Shown one piece after another: positions 44,796 to 54,748 of a stretch of DNA of 64,000 nt. Source of the DNA: Halobacteriales archaeon QH_7_66_36 (GTDB taxonomy: Archaea; Halobacteriota; Halobacteria; Halobacteriales; Haloarculaceae); assembly GCA_003021175.1 (NCBI GenBank), contig PXQV01000010.1:124001-188000 (forward strand). The letters are read 5' to 3'. Below the pieces are notes generated by a model. The model was given only the letters and a program-made list of their open reading frames with translations. It ran no database searches and had not been told where the DNA came from. The position numbers and the translations under genes were made by a program. Each line of letters begins with the position of its first letter. Within the stretch, counting starts at the first letter, position 1.

Positions 44796-45806
44796 TTAGT
44801 AGTCGGCAGGCATCTCGTTCTCGACCCAGTAACGGAACTGCTTGTCCCGCGTCGAGAGGGCGTTGGCCTGCTGTGTGGAGTACCCCTGCGGGACGAACTG
44901 CTCGAAGTTCGGCTCCTCGGAAAGTGCGTTCGGGAAGAACAGCTGTGACCCGTTCGCGGTGTAGCCTTCGATCATCGACTGGCCCTGCGGGCTGGTGAGA
45001 AAGCCGATGTACGCCGTCGCGGCTTGGTAGTTCACGTCGGCGTATTTCGCGGGGTTCACCGCCATCACGCCGTAGGGGTTCTTCAGGATGACCGGGCCAT
45101 CCCTGAGCGGCCCCTGCACGCGGATCGCGAGGTCGATCCTGTCTCGCATCGAGAGGTACGTCCCGCGGTCCGCGAGGGTGTAGGCCCCGGTCTGGCTGGC
45201 CTGTACGAGCGTGTCGCCCATCCCTTTGCCGACCTCGCGGTACCACTCCCCGCTCGGGTCGACGCCGGCCGCCTCCCAGACGACGAGTTCCTTCTTATTG
45301 GTCCCCGAGTCGTCACCGCGAGAGACGAACGTCGACTGCGTCTCTGCGATTTTGACGAACGCGTCGGTCGCGCTCGTCGTGCCGTCGATCCCGGCCGGGT
45401 CGTCCTCGGGACCGACGACGACGAAGTCGTTGAACATGACGTCGCGGCGATTCACGCCGAATCCGTCCTGCATGAACTGGTCTTCGGCGTTCCGAGCGTG
45501 GACGAGGATGGCGTCCGCGTCGCCGTCACGGGCAGTGCGGAGACTCGCACCCGTGCCCTTGGGGATCGTCTTGACCGTGATGCCGTAGGTCTCCTCGAAC
45601 GTCGGATGGATCGCGTCGAGCAGCCCCGTGTCGTACGTGCTGGTGGTGGTTGCGAGGACGAGTTCACCGTCACCGATCTGTCCAGCGCCCGGCGTCTCGC
45701 CCTGATCTTGCCCTTGTCCCGCGGTCTGTCTCTGACTCCGAGAACAACCGGCGAGTCCAGCGAGCGAGCTTACACCGGCTGCGCACAGGAAGGTCCGGCG
45801 TTGCAT
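44796..45806 (-). CDS. tupA: Tungstate-type ABC transporter, substrate-binding lipoprotein
   Basis: 336 residues from ATG 45806. Signal with [21 protein letters not shown] (twin Arg, lipobox LAGC, Cys about 21) and a Gln/Gly linker. The PBP2 domain begins [18 protein letters not shown], the signature of TupA-type tungstate binding proteins, with [23 protein letters not shown] as a ligand-loop region (quoted in part). The complete tupABC set in one operon suggests oxyanion uptake for tungsto- or molybdoenzymes; tungstate versus molybdate cannot be settled. Confidence 0.92.
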   Translation of the reverse strand: MQRRTFLCAAGVSSLAGLAGCSRSQRQTAGQGQDQGETPGAGQIGDGELVLATTTSTYDTGLLDAIHPTFEETYGITVKTIPKGTGASLRTARDGDADAILVHARNAEDQFMQDGFGVNRRDVMFNDFVVVGPEDDPAGIDGTTSATDAFVKIAETQSTFVSRGDDSGTNKKELVVWEAAGVDPSGEWYREVGKGMGDTLVQASQTGAYTLADRGTYLSMRDRIDLAIRVQGPLRDGPVILKNPYGVMAVNPAKYADVNYQAATAYIGFLTSPQGQSMIEGYTANGSQLFFPNALSEEPNFEQFVPQGYSTQQANALSTRDKQFRYWVENEMPADY

Positions 45807-46200
45807 CGTAGTGGATACAACGATAGCGCAGACCGACAAAAGTGTTCTCATGGTCGAGTAACCACTGTCAGTTACCGAGCCGTAGCCGCGAGGAGAGATC
45901 GCCGTTCTGAAATACTCCTTACGTGTGGCTATGTGCGGTCTCACGGCGGAGTCGGTCCGAAATTGCCACGCCGTCTGATGAGTTTGCTCTCCGACGGACC
46001 GCCGAAGTGTTAGTATATTCAGTTACGAACGTCGCGTGGCCGGCGGTCGCTTTCGACGCTCAGCGCGTGCCATGGCGGGAGGGCATCAACGACTCCGGCA
46101 AGTCCGCATCAAGCGTGTCACTGGTCACACGACGGGTTCGACGCCGGGTCGAGTTAAGCTTCTGACGGGGCTTTTTGAGGCCGAGCGACGACCGGTTCCC
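45807..46200. other. Gene-free region between tupA and the DUF4177-like gene
   Basis: About 390 bases. The minus strand close to tupA has GTGTTCTCATGGTC and a weak AT box near 45835; CTTTTTGAGGCC at about 46170-46181 is a possible TATA-like region for the plus-strand gene. TTAGTATATTCAGTTACG at about 46010-46027 is AT-rich. No tRNA or convincing coding frame. Confidence 0.35.
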
Positions 46201-46335
46201 ATGGCAGACGCATGGGAGTACGAGACGCTGCGGCCGCCCCGTGGCGCGACAAAGAAGGAGGCGACCGACCCGAAGGCGGCGCTGAACCGGCTGGGCTCGG
46301 ACGGCTGGGAGCTGGTCGACACCGTCGACCCGTGA
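46201..46335 (+). CDS. Short DUF4177-like protein, possibly C-terminally truncated (44 aa)
   Basis: 44 residues: MADAWEYETLRPPRGATKKE, then ATDPKAALNRLGSDGWELVD and TVDP. Family members usually continue with a GGGTKYLVFKRP-type strand, absent here, so this copy seems to lack the last beta strand. Its stop overlaps the GTG of the frameshifted membrane gene (GTGA). A CTTTTTGAGG box lies about 25 bases upstream. Confidence 0.6.
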   Translation: MADAWEYETLRPPRGATKKEATDPKAALNRLGSDGWELVDTVDP

Positions 46336-47373
46336 GCGACGGTGGTTCGGCATCGGACGTCGCGGCTTCGGGTGGCTCCGACGACGCGTCGACCGCGGAC
46401 ACGATGGGCGAGCGGGCCGGAAAGAACCGCTTCAAGCTGTGGCTCCTGCTCGACGCGAATCGGCTGGTCGTCGCCGCCGTCCTCGCGGTCGCGACCTTCG
46501 CGGCACTCGTCACCGTCGGCCAGTCCGGGGCCGTCGACCTCGCGGCCGCGCTCCAGCGCGGCGACACGAAGGCGACGGTGTTCTCGACGCTCCTCGGGGC
46601 CATCATCACCGCCACGACGCTCGTCGTCACATCAGTCAGGTCGTCATCTCGCAGGAGAACGGCCCGCTCGGCGACCAGCACGAGCGGATGAGCGACACGC
46701 TGGAGGTCCGCGAGTACGCCAGCGAGCTCACCGGCGAGCCGGGTCCTTCCGACCCCGCGGCGTTCCTCGGCGCGCTCGTCGATGAGACCGACCGCCGGGC
46801 ACGGGCACTACAGGCGGCGGCCGAGGAGAGCGACGCCGCGTTCCGAGGGTCGGTCGCCGCGTTCGTCGACGGCGTCACCGACAACGCAGACGCGGTAAAC
46901 GACCGTCTCGCCGGCGCGCAGTTCGGGAACTTCGATGTGCTGTCGGCCGCACTGGACTTCAACTACGGGGCGAAGATAATCGAAGTCGAACAGCTGGCGA
47001 CTACACAGCTGCAATCGACGACGAGACCGACCGACTGCTCTCCGATCTTCGTACCGTGCTCTCGCTGTTCGGGCCCGTCCGCGAACACGTCAAAACCCTC
47101 TACTTCCAGTGGGCGCTGGTCGACCTTTCGCAACTCATCCTCTATGCAGCGGTGCCCGCGCTCGTCGTCGCCGGCGGGATGCTGGCGTTCTTGGGGAGCG
47201 CGCCGATTCCGGGGACGACGCTCGGTGTCGCGAACGTGCTGTGGGTCGTCGCCGCCGGTTTCACCGTCTGCGTCTTTCCGTTTCTCCTGCTCGTCTCGTA
47301 CGTCACCCGCATCGTAACGGTGGCGAAATGGACGCTCGCCATCGGCCCGCTCGTGCTCCGCGACTCCAACTAA
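46332..47373 (+). pseudogene. Twice-frameshifted multi-pass membrane protein gene
   Basis: Three frames together make a normal haloarchaeal protein of about 345 residues. The first covers FKLWLLLDANRLVVAAVLAV and AIITATTLVVT. The frame changes near 46630 (VVT then ISQVVISQENGPLGDQ). The middle covers QFGNFDVLSAALDFNYG. A second change near 46993 restores DYTAAIDDETDRLLSDL and then FGPVREHVKTLYFQWALV, two more helices and a C-terminal VAKWTLAIGPLVLRDSN. One missing base at each site explains both. Function unknown. Either a true pseudogene or two assembly errors. Confidence 0.7.
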
Positions 47374-47477
47374 CGAGCCGCCTCCGAACCCGTCCACGAT
47401 CCCGGGATTTGTTATCGCAGCATACAGTTTATAGCCAAACCCGAAAGAACCCTGACCCTACCGGCCGTGGAGAGAGT

Positions 47478-48827
47478 ATGGAGCCACCGCGCGTCGCCGA
47501 ATCGCCCACCGAGACCCGCGAGCGAGCCCGTGCGGCCGACGCTCGCGACCCGCTCGCGTCGTTCGCTGACCGCTTCGACGCCCCCGGCACGTACATGGAT
47601 GGCAACTCGCTCGGCCCGCTCTCCGAGGACAGCGAGGCCGCGCTGGACCGCGTCGTCGAAGAGTGGCGCGACCACGCCGTCGAGGGGTGGACCGAGGGCG
47701 ACCCGGACTGGTTCCACTACGGCGAGCGGCTCGGCGCAAAGGTCAGTCCGCTGGTCGGCGCCCGCGAGGCGGAGGTCGCCGTCTGCGGCTCCACGACGGC
47801 CAACATCCACACACTGGTGGGGACGTTCTACGACGAGGCGAACGGAGGCGCGGACGTGTCCGCGGGAGATGCGAACAGTGTGAGCGGTGCGGCGACGGCC
47901 GACGACCCCGGCAGCATCCTCGTCAACGACCTCGATTTCCCGACCGACCACTACGCGATCCGCGCACAGCTCCGGCAACGCGGGCTTAACCCGGACGACC
48001 ACCTGACGGTCGTCGAATCGCGGGACGGACGGACGATAGCACGCGAAGATGTCGAGCGTGCCCTCCGCGAGGAGAACGTGGACCTGCTGTTCTTCCCCGC
48101 CGTGCTCTACCGCTCGGGGCAGCTGTTCGACATCGAGGCGCTCACCGACCTCGCACACGAGCACGGGGCGCTCGCGGGGTTCGACCTCGCCCACTCCGTC
48201 GGCGTCGTGCCCCACGACCTCCACAGCGCGGGCGTCGACTTCGCCGTCTGGTGTCACTACAAGTATCTCAACGCCGGACCGGGCGCGGTCGCGGGGCTGT
48301 ACTGTCACGAGGACCACTTCGGGATACGGCCCGCGCTGGCCGGCTGGTGGGGCCACGAGAAGGAGACGCAGTTCGAGATGCGCCGGACGTTCACCCCCGC
48401 AGAGAGCGCCGGCGCGTTCCAGATCGGTACCGTGCCCGTCCTCGCGGCCGCGCCGCTGGACGGCGCGCTCGACGTGACCCGCGAGGCCGGCATCGACGCG
48501 ATACGGGCCAAGAGCGTCGCGCTCACCGACTATCTCGTCGCGCTCGTCGACCGTCTGCCCGACGCGTTCGCGGTCGGATCGCCGCGCGATTCCGACCGGC
48601 GCGGCGGCCACGTCGCCGTCGAACACCCGGAGGCGTACCGACTGACGCAGGCGCTGAAGGACCGCGACGTGGTCGTCGACTTCCGGCCGCCGAACGTGGT
48701 TCGCGTCGCGCCCGCACCGCTGTACACCGGCTTCGAGGACGTGTTCGACGTGGCCGAGACGCTCCGCGCGCTCCACGAATCGGGCGCGTACGAGGAGCAC
48801 GAACCGCGCTCCGGCGGCGTGACCTGA
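47478..48827 (+). CDS. kynU: Kynureninase
   Basis: 449 residues. PLP-dependent cleavage of kynurenine to anthranilate and alanine. N-terminal YMDGNSLGPLSEDSEAAL, DWFHYGERLG, CGSTTANIHTLVGTFYD and LLFFPAVLYRSGQLFD. The PLP lysine is in WCHYKYLNAGPGAVAGLY (about 257). C-terminal RPALAGWWGHEKETQFEM and VVDFRPPNVVRVAPAPLYTGFEDV are diagnostic. A low-complexity insert (about 130-150) precedes the conserved NDLDFPTDHY. No other kynurenine genes are nearby. Confidence 0.95.
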   Translation: MEPPRVAESPTETRERARAADARDPLASFADRFDAPGTYMDGNSLGPLSEDSEAALDRVVEEWRDHAVEGWTEGDPDWFHYGERLGAKVSPLVGAREAEVAVCGSTTANIHTLVGTFYDEANGGADVSAGDANSVSGAATADDPGSILVNDLDFPTDHYAIRAQLRQRGLNPDDHLTVVESRDGRTIAREDVERALREENVDLLFFPAVLYRSGQLFDIEALTDLAHEHGALAGFDLAHSVGVVPHDLHSAGVDFAVWCHYKYLNAGPGAVAGLYCHEDHFGIRPALAGWWGHEKETQFEMRRTFTPAESAGAFQIGTVPVLAAAPLDGALDVTREAGIDAIRAKSVALTDYLVALVDRLPDAFAVGSPRDSDRRGGHVAVEHPEAYRLTQALKDRDVVVDFRPPNVVRVAPAPLYTGFEDVFDVAETLRALHESGAYEEHEPRSGGVT

Positions 48828-48872
48828 GGGCCGGACCCGAAGGCTCAATCGCACGCCGGCTGAGACCTCGGT

Positions 48873-49475
48873 GTGGAAATCGAGATCCCATGTTACGACG
48901 GCTTCGACGAACTGGACGCCATCGGTCCCTACGAGGTGTTGGCGAACGGGTTCAAAGACGGCGACCGCGACGGACGCGTCCGCATGGTGACCCGCGACGG
49001 CCGCGAGGAGGTGACCGCGAGCCACGGACTCCGGGTGGGCGCGGACGGTCGCCTCGGCGACAGCGACCCGGATCTGGTCGTCGTCCCCGGCGGCGGGTGG
49101 GCCGACCGGTCGCCTGCGGGTACGCGCGCCGAGTACGACGACGGTCGGATTCCGGCCCGCCTCGCCGACCTCCACAGCGCGGGGACGACCATCGCGTCGG
49201 TCTGCACCGGGGGGATGCTCGTCGCGAAGGCGGGTCTCTTCGACGGGGTGAAGGCCGTCACCCACGCCAGCGCGCTCGACGACCTCGCTGCCGACGGCGC
49301 AGACGTACAGGACGCTCGCGTGGTTGACGCCGGCGACCTGCTGTCGGCGGGCGGCGTCACCGCCGGTCTCGATCTGGCCTTTCACCTCCTCGACCGCGAG
49401 TTCGGGGACGGCGTGGCCGAGCGCGTCGCCGAGCGGATGGAGTACGAGCCGAGCGGGGACATACTCGTCGCCTGA
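48873..49475 (+). CDS. DJ-1/PfpI family protein
   Basis: 200 residues, GTG start. Class I glutamine-amidotransferase-like fold: IEIPCYDGFDELDAIGPYEVL at the N-terminus, VVVPGGGWADRS, the nucleophile elbow ASVCTGGMLVAKAG (Cys about 112), and THASALDDLAADG. Relatives act as chaperones, glyoxalases or AraC-like amidase domains. There is no C-terminal DNA-binding part, so it is a stand-alone enzyme or regulator. Same orientation as kynU, 45 bases downstream. Confidence 0.85.
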   Translation: MEIEIPCYDGFDELDAIGPYEVLANGFKDGDRDGRVRMVTRDGREEVTASHGLRVGADGRLGDSDPDLVVVPGGGWADRSPAGTRAEYDDGRIPARLADLHSAGTTIASVCTGGMLVAKAGLFDGVKAVTHASALDDLAADGADVQDARVVDAGDLLSAGGVTAGLDLAFHLLDREFGDGVAERVAERMEYEPSGDILVA

Positions 49476-49649
49476 CGGACGCTCGTGGCTGTTTTCGTTG
49501 GGTTTCTGTGTACAGGCGATAATGCTTGATTCGCGTCGGTAAATCGTATGTTGCGATACCAAATCTCTGCCGCGTCGTCTTGGCGGTCCCCCACCTTCCG
49601 TGCCGAGGGTGAACGAGAGGTTTTAGCCGCGCCGGCGGTAGCCTCGGGT

Positions 49650-50384
49650 ATGCGCATCGAGAACAGTTTCATCCCCGTGCACGGGGTCGGGGAGAAGACC
49701 GAGCGCGCGCTCTGGCGCGAGGGGGTGACCCACTGGGACGCGTTCGACCCCGCACACGTCGGCGCGAAGACGGGCAAGCGGGTCGCCTCGTTCATCGACG
49801 AGGCGCGCGACCGACTCGACGCGGGCGACGCGCACTTCTTCGGCGAGCGGTTCCCGAACCGGGAGCTGTGGCGCTGTTACGAGAACTTCCGGTCCGACAC
49901 CGTCTTCTTCGACATCGAGACGACCGGGCTCTCCAAGACACACGACGACGTGACCACCGTCTCCTTCCACCGGGGCGGCGACACGACGACGCTTGTGCGC
50001 GGTGACGACCTCACCCGGGAGAATCTCCGGCGGGAACTCGACGGCTCGCTGCTCGTCACGTTCAACGGGAGTTCCTTCGACGTGCCGTTCCTCGAACGGT
50101 CGTTCGGCCTCGACATCGACACGCCACACCTCGACGCGATGCACGCCGCGAGACGCGTCGGACTCTCGGGCGGGCTGAAGGCGGTCGAACGGCAGGTCGG
50201 CGTCGAGCGCGACCGCCCAGACATCTCCGGCCGGGACGCGGTTCGGCTCTGGCACGAACACGAGCGGGGCGTCGACGGCGCGCTCGACACGCTCGTCTCG
50301 TACAACCGGGAGGACGCCGTCCACCTGCGCGATCTGATGGACACCGTGACCGAGCGCCTCCACGCGGAGACGTTCGTCGAATGA
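49650..50384 (+). CDS. RNase H-like (YprB type) exonuclease-domain protein
   Basis: 244 residues. DEDD-like core: VFFDIETTGLSKTHDDVTTVSFHRGG (Asp-Glu, about 86), LLVTFNGSSFDVPFLERSFG (second motif) and SYNREDAVHLRDLMD (third/fourth motif). Matches the YprB RNase H-like family of 3'-5' exonucleases. N-terminal PVHGVGEKTERALWREGVT is helix-hairpin-helix-like. ATG 49650 chosen. Its stop overlaps the start of the lipoate ligase (ATGA). Confidence 0.85.
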   Translation: MRIENSFIPVHGVGEKTERALWREGVTHWDAFDPAHVGAKTGKRVASFIDEARDRLDAGDAHFFGERFPNRELWRCYENFRSDTVFFDIETTGLSKTHDDVTTVSFHRGGDTTTLVRGDDLTRENLRRELDGSLLVTFNGSSFDVPFLERSFGLDIDTPHLDAMHAARRVGLSGGLKAVERQVGVERDRPDISGRDAVRLWHEHERGVDGALDTLVSYNREDAVHLRDLMDTVTERLHAETFVE

Positions 50385-51187
50385 CCGACCGCGAGTGGCG
50401 GCTGATCCGCGAACAGACGCTCCCCGGTCCGGAGGCGATGGCGTACGACGAGGCGGCGGCTCGAACCGCCGCCGAGGGTGGGCCGCGCACCGTCCGGCTC
50501 TACCGCTGGCGGCCGAGCACGCTCTCGTTGGGCTACCGGCAGGCCACGGACAGCGTCGACTGGGACGCCTGCGAGCGGGCGGGCGTCGACGTGGTCCGGC
50601 GGAACACGGGCGGCGGCGGCATCTACCACGACACCGACGGCGACATCTCCTACTCCATCATCGCGCCCGCCGACGAGGTGCCGGGTGACCTCCTCGAAAC
50701 GTACGAGCAGTTCTGTGAGCCGCTGTTCGACGCCTTCGAGACGCTCGGCGTCGACGCCCGCTTCGTCGGCGCGGAGCAGGCGGCGATCCACGAGCCGGCG
50801 TGTTATCTCCGCGCGCTCCACCCCGCCCACGACATCGTCGCCGGTGACGGGCGCAAGCTCTCGGGCAACGCCCAGTACCGCCAGCAGGACGCCGTCATCC
50901 AGCACGGCTCCATCACCTTCCGCGCGGAGCCGGAGCGACACGTCGACTGCTTCGCGGGCGAGGTGACGCCCGCCGACTTCGCGGAGCGCGTGACGGGCCT
51001 CCACGAGCAGAACCCCGACCTGACGCGCCGCGAGGTCGTTGCGACGCTGGAAGAGGCGCTGGCCGACTGGGCCGGCGCGACGGAGGGTGAGTGGACCGAC
51101 GCGGAGCGAGAGTTCGCGGAGCGGCGGGCCGACGAAAAGTACCGCAGCGAGGCGTGGAACCGCGACCGCGAGGACCCGACCGCGTAA
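50381..51187 (+). CDS. lplA: Lipoate-protein ligase A-like enzyme
   Basis: 268 residues. BPL/LplA fold: RLYRWRPSTLSLGYRQ, VRRNTGGGGIYHDTDGDISYS (lipoate-binding loop, about 73-93), and the lysine motif KLSGNAQYRQQDAVIQHGS (about 165-183). It transfers lipoate to lipoyl domains of 2-oxoacid dehydrogenases or GcvH. C-terminal part is longer than the isolated catalytic domain. Coupled to the upstream RNase H-like gene, an unusual partner. Confidence 0.88.
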   Translation: MTDREWRLIREQTLPGPEAMAYDEAAARTAAEGGPRTVRLYRWRPSTLSLGYRQATDSVDWDACERAGVDVVRRNTGGGGIYHDTDGDISYSIIAPADEVPGDLLETYEQFCEPLFDAFETLGVDARFVGAEQAAIHEPACYLRALHPAHDIVAGDGRKLSGNAQYRQQDAVIQHGSITFRAEPERHVDCFAGEVTPADFAERVTGLHEQNPDLTRREVVATLEEALADWAGATEGEWTDAEREFAERRADEKYRSEAWNRDREDPTA

Positions 51188-51222
51188 TCGGGCTCGCATC
51201 AGCGAGCGGAACCGTGCGTGGA

Positions 51223-52095
51223 TCAGCCGAACTTGCCGGTGATGTAGTCCTCGACGCGGTCGGAGTCGGGATCCTGGAAGACCCGGTCGGTGTCGCCGAA
51301 CTCGACGAGTTCGCCGCCGGTGAGGAAGACGGCCGTCTTGTCGGAGATCCGGGCCGCCTGCTGCATGTTGTGGGTGACGATGACGACGGTGTACTCCGTC
51401 GCGAGCTCGTCGATGAGGTCCTCGATCTTCGAGGTAGCGATGGGGTCGAGCGCGCTCGCCGGCTCGTCCATCAGGATCACCTCCGGGTCGACGGCGATGG
51501 CGCGGGCGATACAGAGCCGCTGTTGTTGGCCGCCCGAGAGGTCGAGCCCGGACTTGTCGAGTTGGTCGCTCACCTCGTCCCAGAGTGCGGCCCGCCGGAG
51601 CGCCTGCTCGACGGCCTCGTCCATGTTCTCGTCCATCCCTTGGATCCGCCGGCCGTAGGCGACGTTGTCGTAGATGCTCTTGGGGAACGGGTTCGGCTCC
51701 TGAAACACCATGCCGACGCGGCGACGGAGCGCGACGGGGTCGACGTCGTCGTCGTACACGTCCTTGCCGCGCAGGCGGAGTTCACCCTCGAACCGGGCGA
51801 TGTCGATGAGGTCGTTCATGCGGTTGATACACCGCAGGAACGTCGACTTGCCACACCCCGACGGGCCGATCATGGCGGTGACCTTCCCCTCGGGGATCGA
51901 CAGCGAGACGTCGTTCAGGGCCTGAACGTCGTCGTAGTAGAAGTCAACGTTCCGCGCCTCGATCATCGTCCGGGACGAGTCAGTCGCTGCCGCCGATCCC
52001 TCGTCGAGACCTGCGGTCACGTCCGTCGTGATGAGCCGCTCGTCGGTTCCGGGATTCGATTCGCCGTCGGCCATGGTGTCCTCGTTTCGCGCCAT
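51223..52095 (-). CDS. pstB: Phosphate ABC transporter, ATP-binding protein
   Basis: 290 residues. An acidic/Ser/Thr-rich N-terminal extension (about 1-43) precedes the ABC core: Walker [47 protein letters not shown], Walker [14 protein letters not shown] and [13 protein letters not shown]. Typical PstB. TGATG links it to pstA. No phoU follows within the window portion downstream. Confidence 0.97.
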   Translation of the reverse strand: MARNEDTMADGESNPGTDERLITTDVTAGLDEGSAAATDSSRTMIEARNVDFYYDDVQALNDVSLSIPEGKVTAMIGPSGCGKSTFLRCINRMNDLIDIARFEGELRLRGKDVYDDDVDPVALRRRVGMVFQEPNPFPKSIYDNVAYGRRIQGMDENMDEAVEQALRRAALWDEVSDQLDKSGLDLSGGQQQRLCIARAIAVDPEVILMDEPASALDPIATSKIEDLIDELATEYTVVIVTHNMQQAARISDKTAVFLTGGELVEFGDTDRVFQDPDSDRVEDYITGKFG

Positions 52096-53717
52096 CAGTA
52101 ATCACCTCGTTCGAACTCGTTTCGCAGCAGGATCGCGACGGAGTTCATCGTCAACAGGACGATGAGCAGCGTCACCACGCCCGCGGCGACGACGCCGTGC
52201 TGGAACGCCTCGCTCGGATACGACGACCACGTGAACACCTGCATCGGCATCGCGGTCATCTTCCCGAACAGCCCGCTTGGGGGACTGAACTTCGTCGTCG
52301 CCACGCCGATCATGATGAGCGGCGCGGTTTCGCCTATCGCCCGCCCCAGTGCGAGTATCGTCCCCGTCAGGATACCGGGGATAGCTCGCGGCATGATGAC
52401 GTTCTTGATCGTCTGCCACCGCGTCGCGCCCATCCCGTAGGAGGCCTCGCGGAGCGAATCGGGCACCGACCGGATCGCCTCCCGCGCCGAGATGATGACG
52501 ATGGGCAAGATCAGAAGCGAGAGCGTGAACGCCGCCGTGATGACCGTCCCGAACCCGAACTGGAGCGTGTTGGCGAACACGGCCAACCCGAGGATACCGT
52601 ACACGACAGACGGGACGCCGGCGAGATTCGAGATGTTGATCCGGATGAGCTGTGTCACGGCCCCCGCCGGCCCACTGGACGGGGCGTACTCCTCCAGATA
52701 CAACGCCGCCCCCACCCCGAGCACGAGCGTCAACAGCGCCACCAGCACGATCATGAATATCGAGCCGATGATCGCCGGATACAGTCCGGCCTGCTCGGCC
52801 GTCTGGGAGGGGGCCGAGGTCACGTACTGCCAGTCGAACCACGGCGACGGGCCGGTGATGCCGAGCAGGTCGGGGACGACGGCGAGGAGTCCGACGCCGA
52901 GCGCGAACGCGAGCGGTCCCACGACCCCGACCCGCCGACCGGGCGCGGCGAGGTTCCTGCCCGCGACGATGCTGAACGGGACGACGAGCGTCGGGAAGAA
53001 CAGGAGCCACACCGAGCGTGACAGCACGGCCACCGTGTCGACCGCCGGGACCGCGAGTATCGGGACGACGAGCGTCGCGAGCGCGACGTAGTTCCCGTTC
53101 GGGCCGTCGAGATACCCGTCGACGACGTGCCGGGCGACGAGCGCCGTCGGGGCGATGACCGACAGGTAGTAGACGCCCGGGCCGCCGAGGACCCCGCCGA
53201 TCCGTGACAGCGGACCGAGCAGGACCGTCCCGGCCACCGGGCCGGCGACGAGCACGCCGAGGACGGCGAGTCCCGTCCACGACGCCTCGACGCGTCGGCC
53301 GTACAGGTACAGCGCCCCGAGCGGGACGCCCACCGCGAGGAAGTAGGCGAACCACAGTCCCGAACCGGCGATGACCTCGAGGACGACAACCAGCGCGAAG
53401 CCGCTCAGGACCCCTCCCGTCGCCGTCGCAGCGAGTTCGAGGGCCGTCCGGCCGGCGAGCGGGTTCCGGCGGGCGTACAGGAGGAACCCGGCGACCGGCA
53501 GCACGACGGTGACGACCATCGTCGCGTACCACGCCGATTCGGCCGTTTCGAGCCCGAACGCGTCCCAGAACACGTAGCCGAGCAGGACGGCGAGCGAGAG
53601 GATACCGAACAGCGACGCGGCGAAGGTGACGTACTGGAAGACGACCCCTCTGAGCCGACTCACCCCGCCGAACGCCGCCGTTCCGTCTGTCCCCTGTCGC
53701 TCGGTTCCCGTCGCCAT
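52095..53717 (-). CDS. pstA: Phosphate ABC transporter permease PstA with long N-terminal membrane extension
   Basis: 540 residues, much longer than the usual 280-300. The last 250 or so residues are Pst[79 protein letters not shown] (EAA loop), [14 protein letters not shown] (all quoted in part). The first 290 residues add about seven or eight hydrophobic helices (e.g. [21 protein letters not shown]). Overlaps pstC and pstB by one base each (TGATG). Confidence 0.92.
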   Translation of the reverse strand: MATGTERQGTDGTAAFGGVSRLRGVVFQYVTFAASLFGILSLAVLLGYVFWDAFGLETAESAWYATMVVTVVLPVAGFLLYARRNPLAGRTALELAATATGGVLSGFALVVVLEVIAGSGLWFAYFLAVGVPLGALYLYGRRVEASWTGLAVLGVLVAGPVAGTVLLGPLSRIGGVLGGPGVYYLSVIAPTALVARHVVDGYLDGPNGNYVALATLVVPILAVPAVDTVAVLSRSVWLLFFPTLVVPFSIVAGRNLAAPGRRVGVVGPLAFALGVGLLAVVPDLLGITGPSPWFDWQYVTSAPSQTAEQAGLYPAIIGSIFMIVLVALLTLVLGVGAALYLEEYAPSSGPAGAVTQLIRINISNLAGVPSVVYGILGLAVFANTLQFGFGTVITAAFTLSLLILPIVIISAREAIRSVPDSLREASYGMGATRWQTIKNVIMPRAIPGILTGTILALGRAIGETAPLIMIGVATTKFSPPSGLFGKMTAMPMQVFTWSSYPSEAFQHGVVAAGVVTLLIVLLTMNSVAILLRNEFERGDY

Positions 53718-54664
53718 CAGTCGTAGTCCTCCTGGTAGTGTTGTACGAGCAGGTCGCTGATCACGTTCAGCACGAGTGTCATGACGAACAGCGTGAGCCC
53801 GATCGCGAACAGCGCCCGGTAGGCGGTCGTGCCCCCCGAGAGGTCACTCAGACCGAGCTGGATGATGGCGCTCGTCATCGTCTGTGTCGACTTGAAAAAC
53901 GAGGTCAGTAGCTCCGGGACGCTTCCCGGGAACCGTGCGGTCTGTCCGGCCGCGACGACGACGATCATCGTCTCGCCGATGGCCCGCGAGAGCGCGAGGA
54001 CGAACGAGGAGGCGATCCCCGACGCCGCCGAGGGGATGACCACGCCGGTCGAGACGTCGAACTTCGTCGCGCCGAGACCGTAGGACGCCTCCCGCAGCGA
54101 GTCGGGCACCGCGCTCATCGCGTCCTCGCTGATCGAGGAGACCATCGGGATTATCATGACACCCATGATGATCGACGCCGAGAGGGCGTTGAACGTCCCG
54201 AGTTCGAGCCCCGGAATCGCGTTCAGCAGCGGCGTCACGTAGACGAGCGCGAAGTAGCCGTAGACGACCGTCGGCACCCCGGCGAGCACCTCCAACATCG
54301 GTTTCAGGACCGCGCGCCGGCCGGCCGAGGCGTACTCCGCGAGATACGTGGCGGTGAGCAGGCCGAACGGCAACGCGACGGCCGCCGCCCCGGCCGTAAT
54401 GACCAGTGTACCGAACACGAGCGGTAACACGCCGAACACCTTTGGCCGGATCGCGGGACTGAACTGTGTGCCGAGCAGGAACTCGCCGAGAGAGACGTTC
54501 TGGAAGAAGCCGACCGCCGGCACCGCAAGCGAGAGGACGATGCCGACCGTGGCTAGCACCGATATCACCGCGCAGGCGAGGAACGCCACCTGATAGATGC
54601 GCTCGCGGAGATCCTGAAAGCCGCGGTCGCCGCGGAGATCGATTGGTGCTGACTCGTTGCTCAT
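53717..54664 (-). CDS. pstC: Phosphate ABC transporter permease PstC
   Basis: 315 residues, six membrane helices. N-terminal FLACAVISVLATVGIVLSLAV; TQFSPAIRPKVFGVLPLVFGTLVIT, AGVPTVVYGYFALVYVTPLL and EAA loop [21 protein letters not shown], then ALSRAIGETMIVVVAAGQTA. Normal PstC length. It forms the channel with PstA for inorganic phosphate. Downstream genes overlap by single bases, so they are co-translated. Confidence 0.95.
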   Translation of the reverse strand: MSNESAPIDLRGDRGFQDLRERIYQVAFLACAVISVLATVGIVLSLAVPAVGFFQNVSLGEFLLGTQFSPAIRPKVFGVLPLVFGTLVITAGAAAVALPFGLLTATYLAEYASAGRRAVLKPMLEVLAGVPTVVYGYFALVYVTPLLNAIPGLELGTFNALSASIIMGVMIIPMVSSISEDAMSAVPDSLREASYGLGATKFDVSTGVVIPSAASGIASSFVLALSRAIGETMIVVVAAGQTARFPGSVPELLTSFFKSTQTMTSAIIQLGLSDLSGGTTAYRALFAIGLTLFVMTLVLNVISDLLVQHYQEDYD

Positions 54665-54748
54665 CTCCTACGATGGATTCGGTGGGTGGTGGAATTAAAT
54701 TGCGGGGATACGCGCTCCCTTCGGTCCCCGGTTCAGGGGACACTCAGT

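Noticed and set aside
47412-49562. 716-codon minus-strand frame
   Set aside because: It is the mirror of kynU and the DJ-1 gene; its composition is that of antisense GC-rich coding DNA with no domain.
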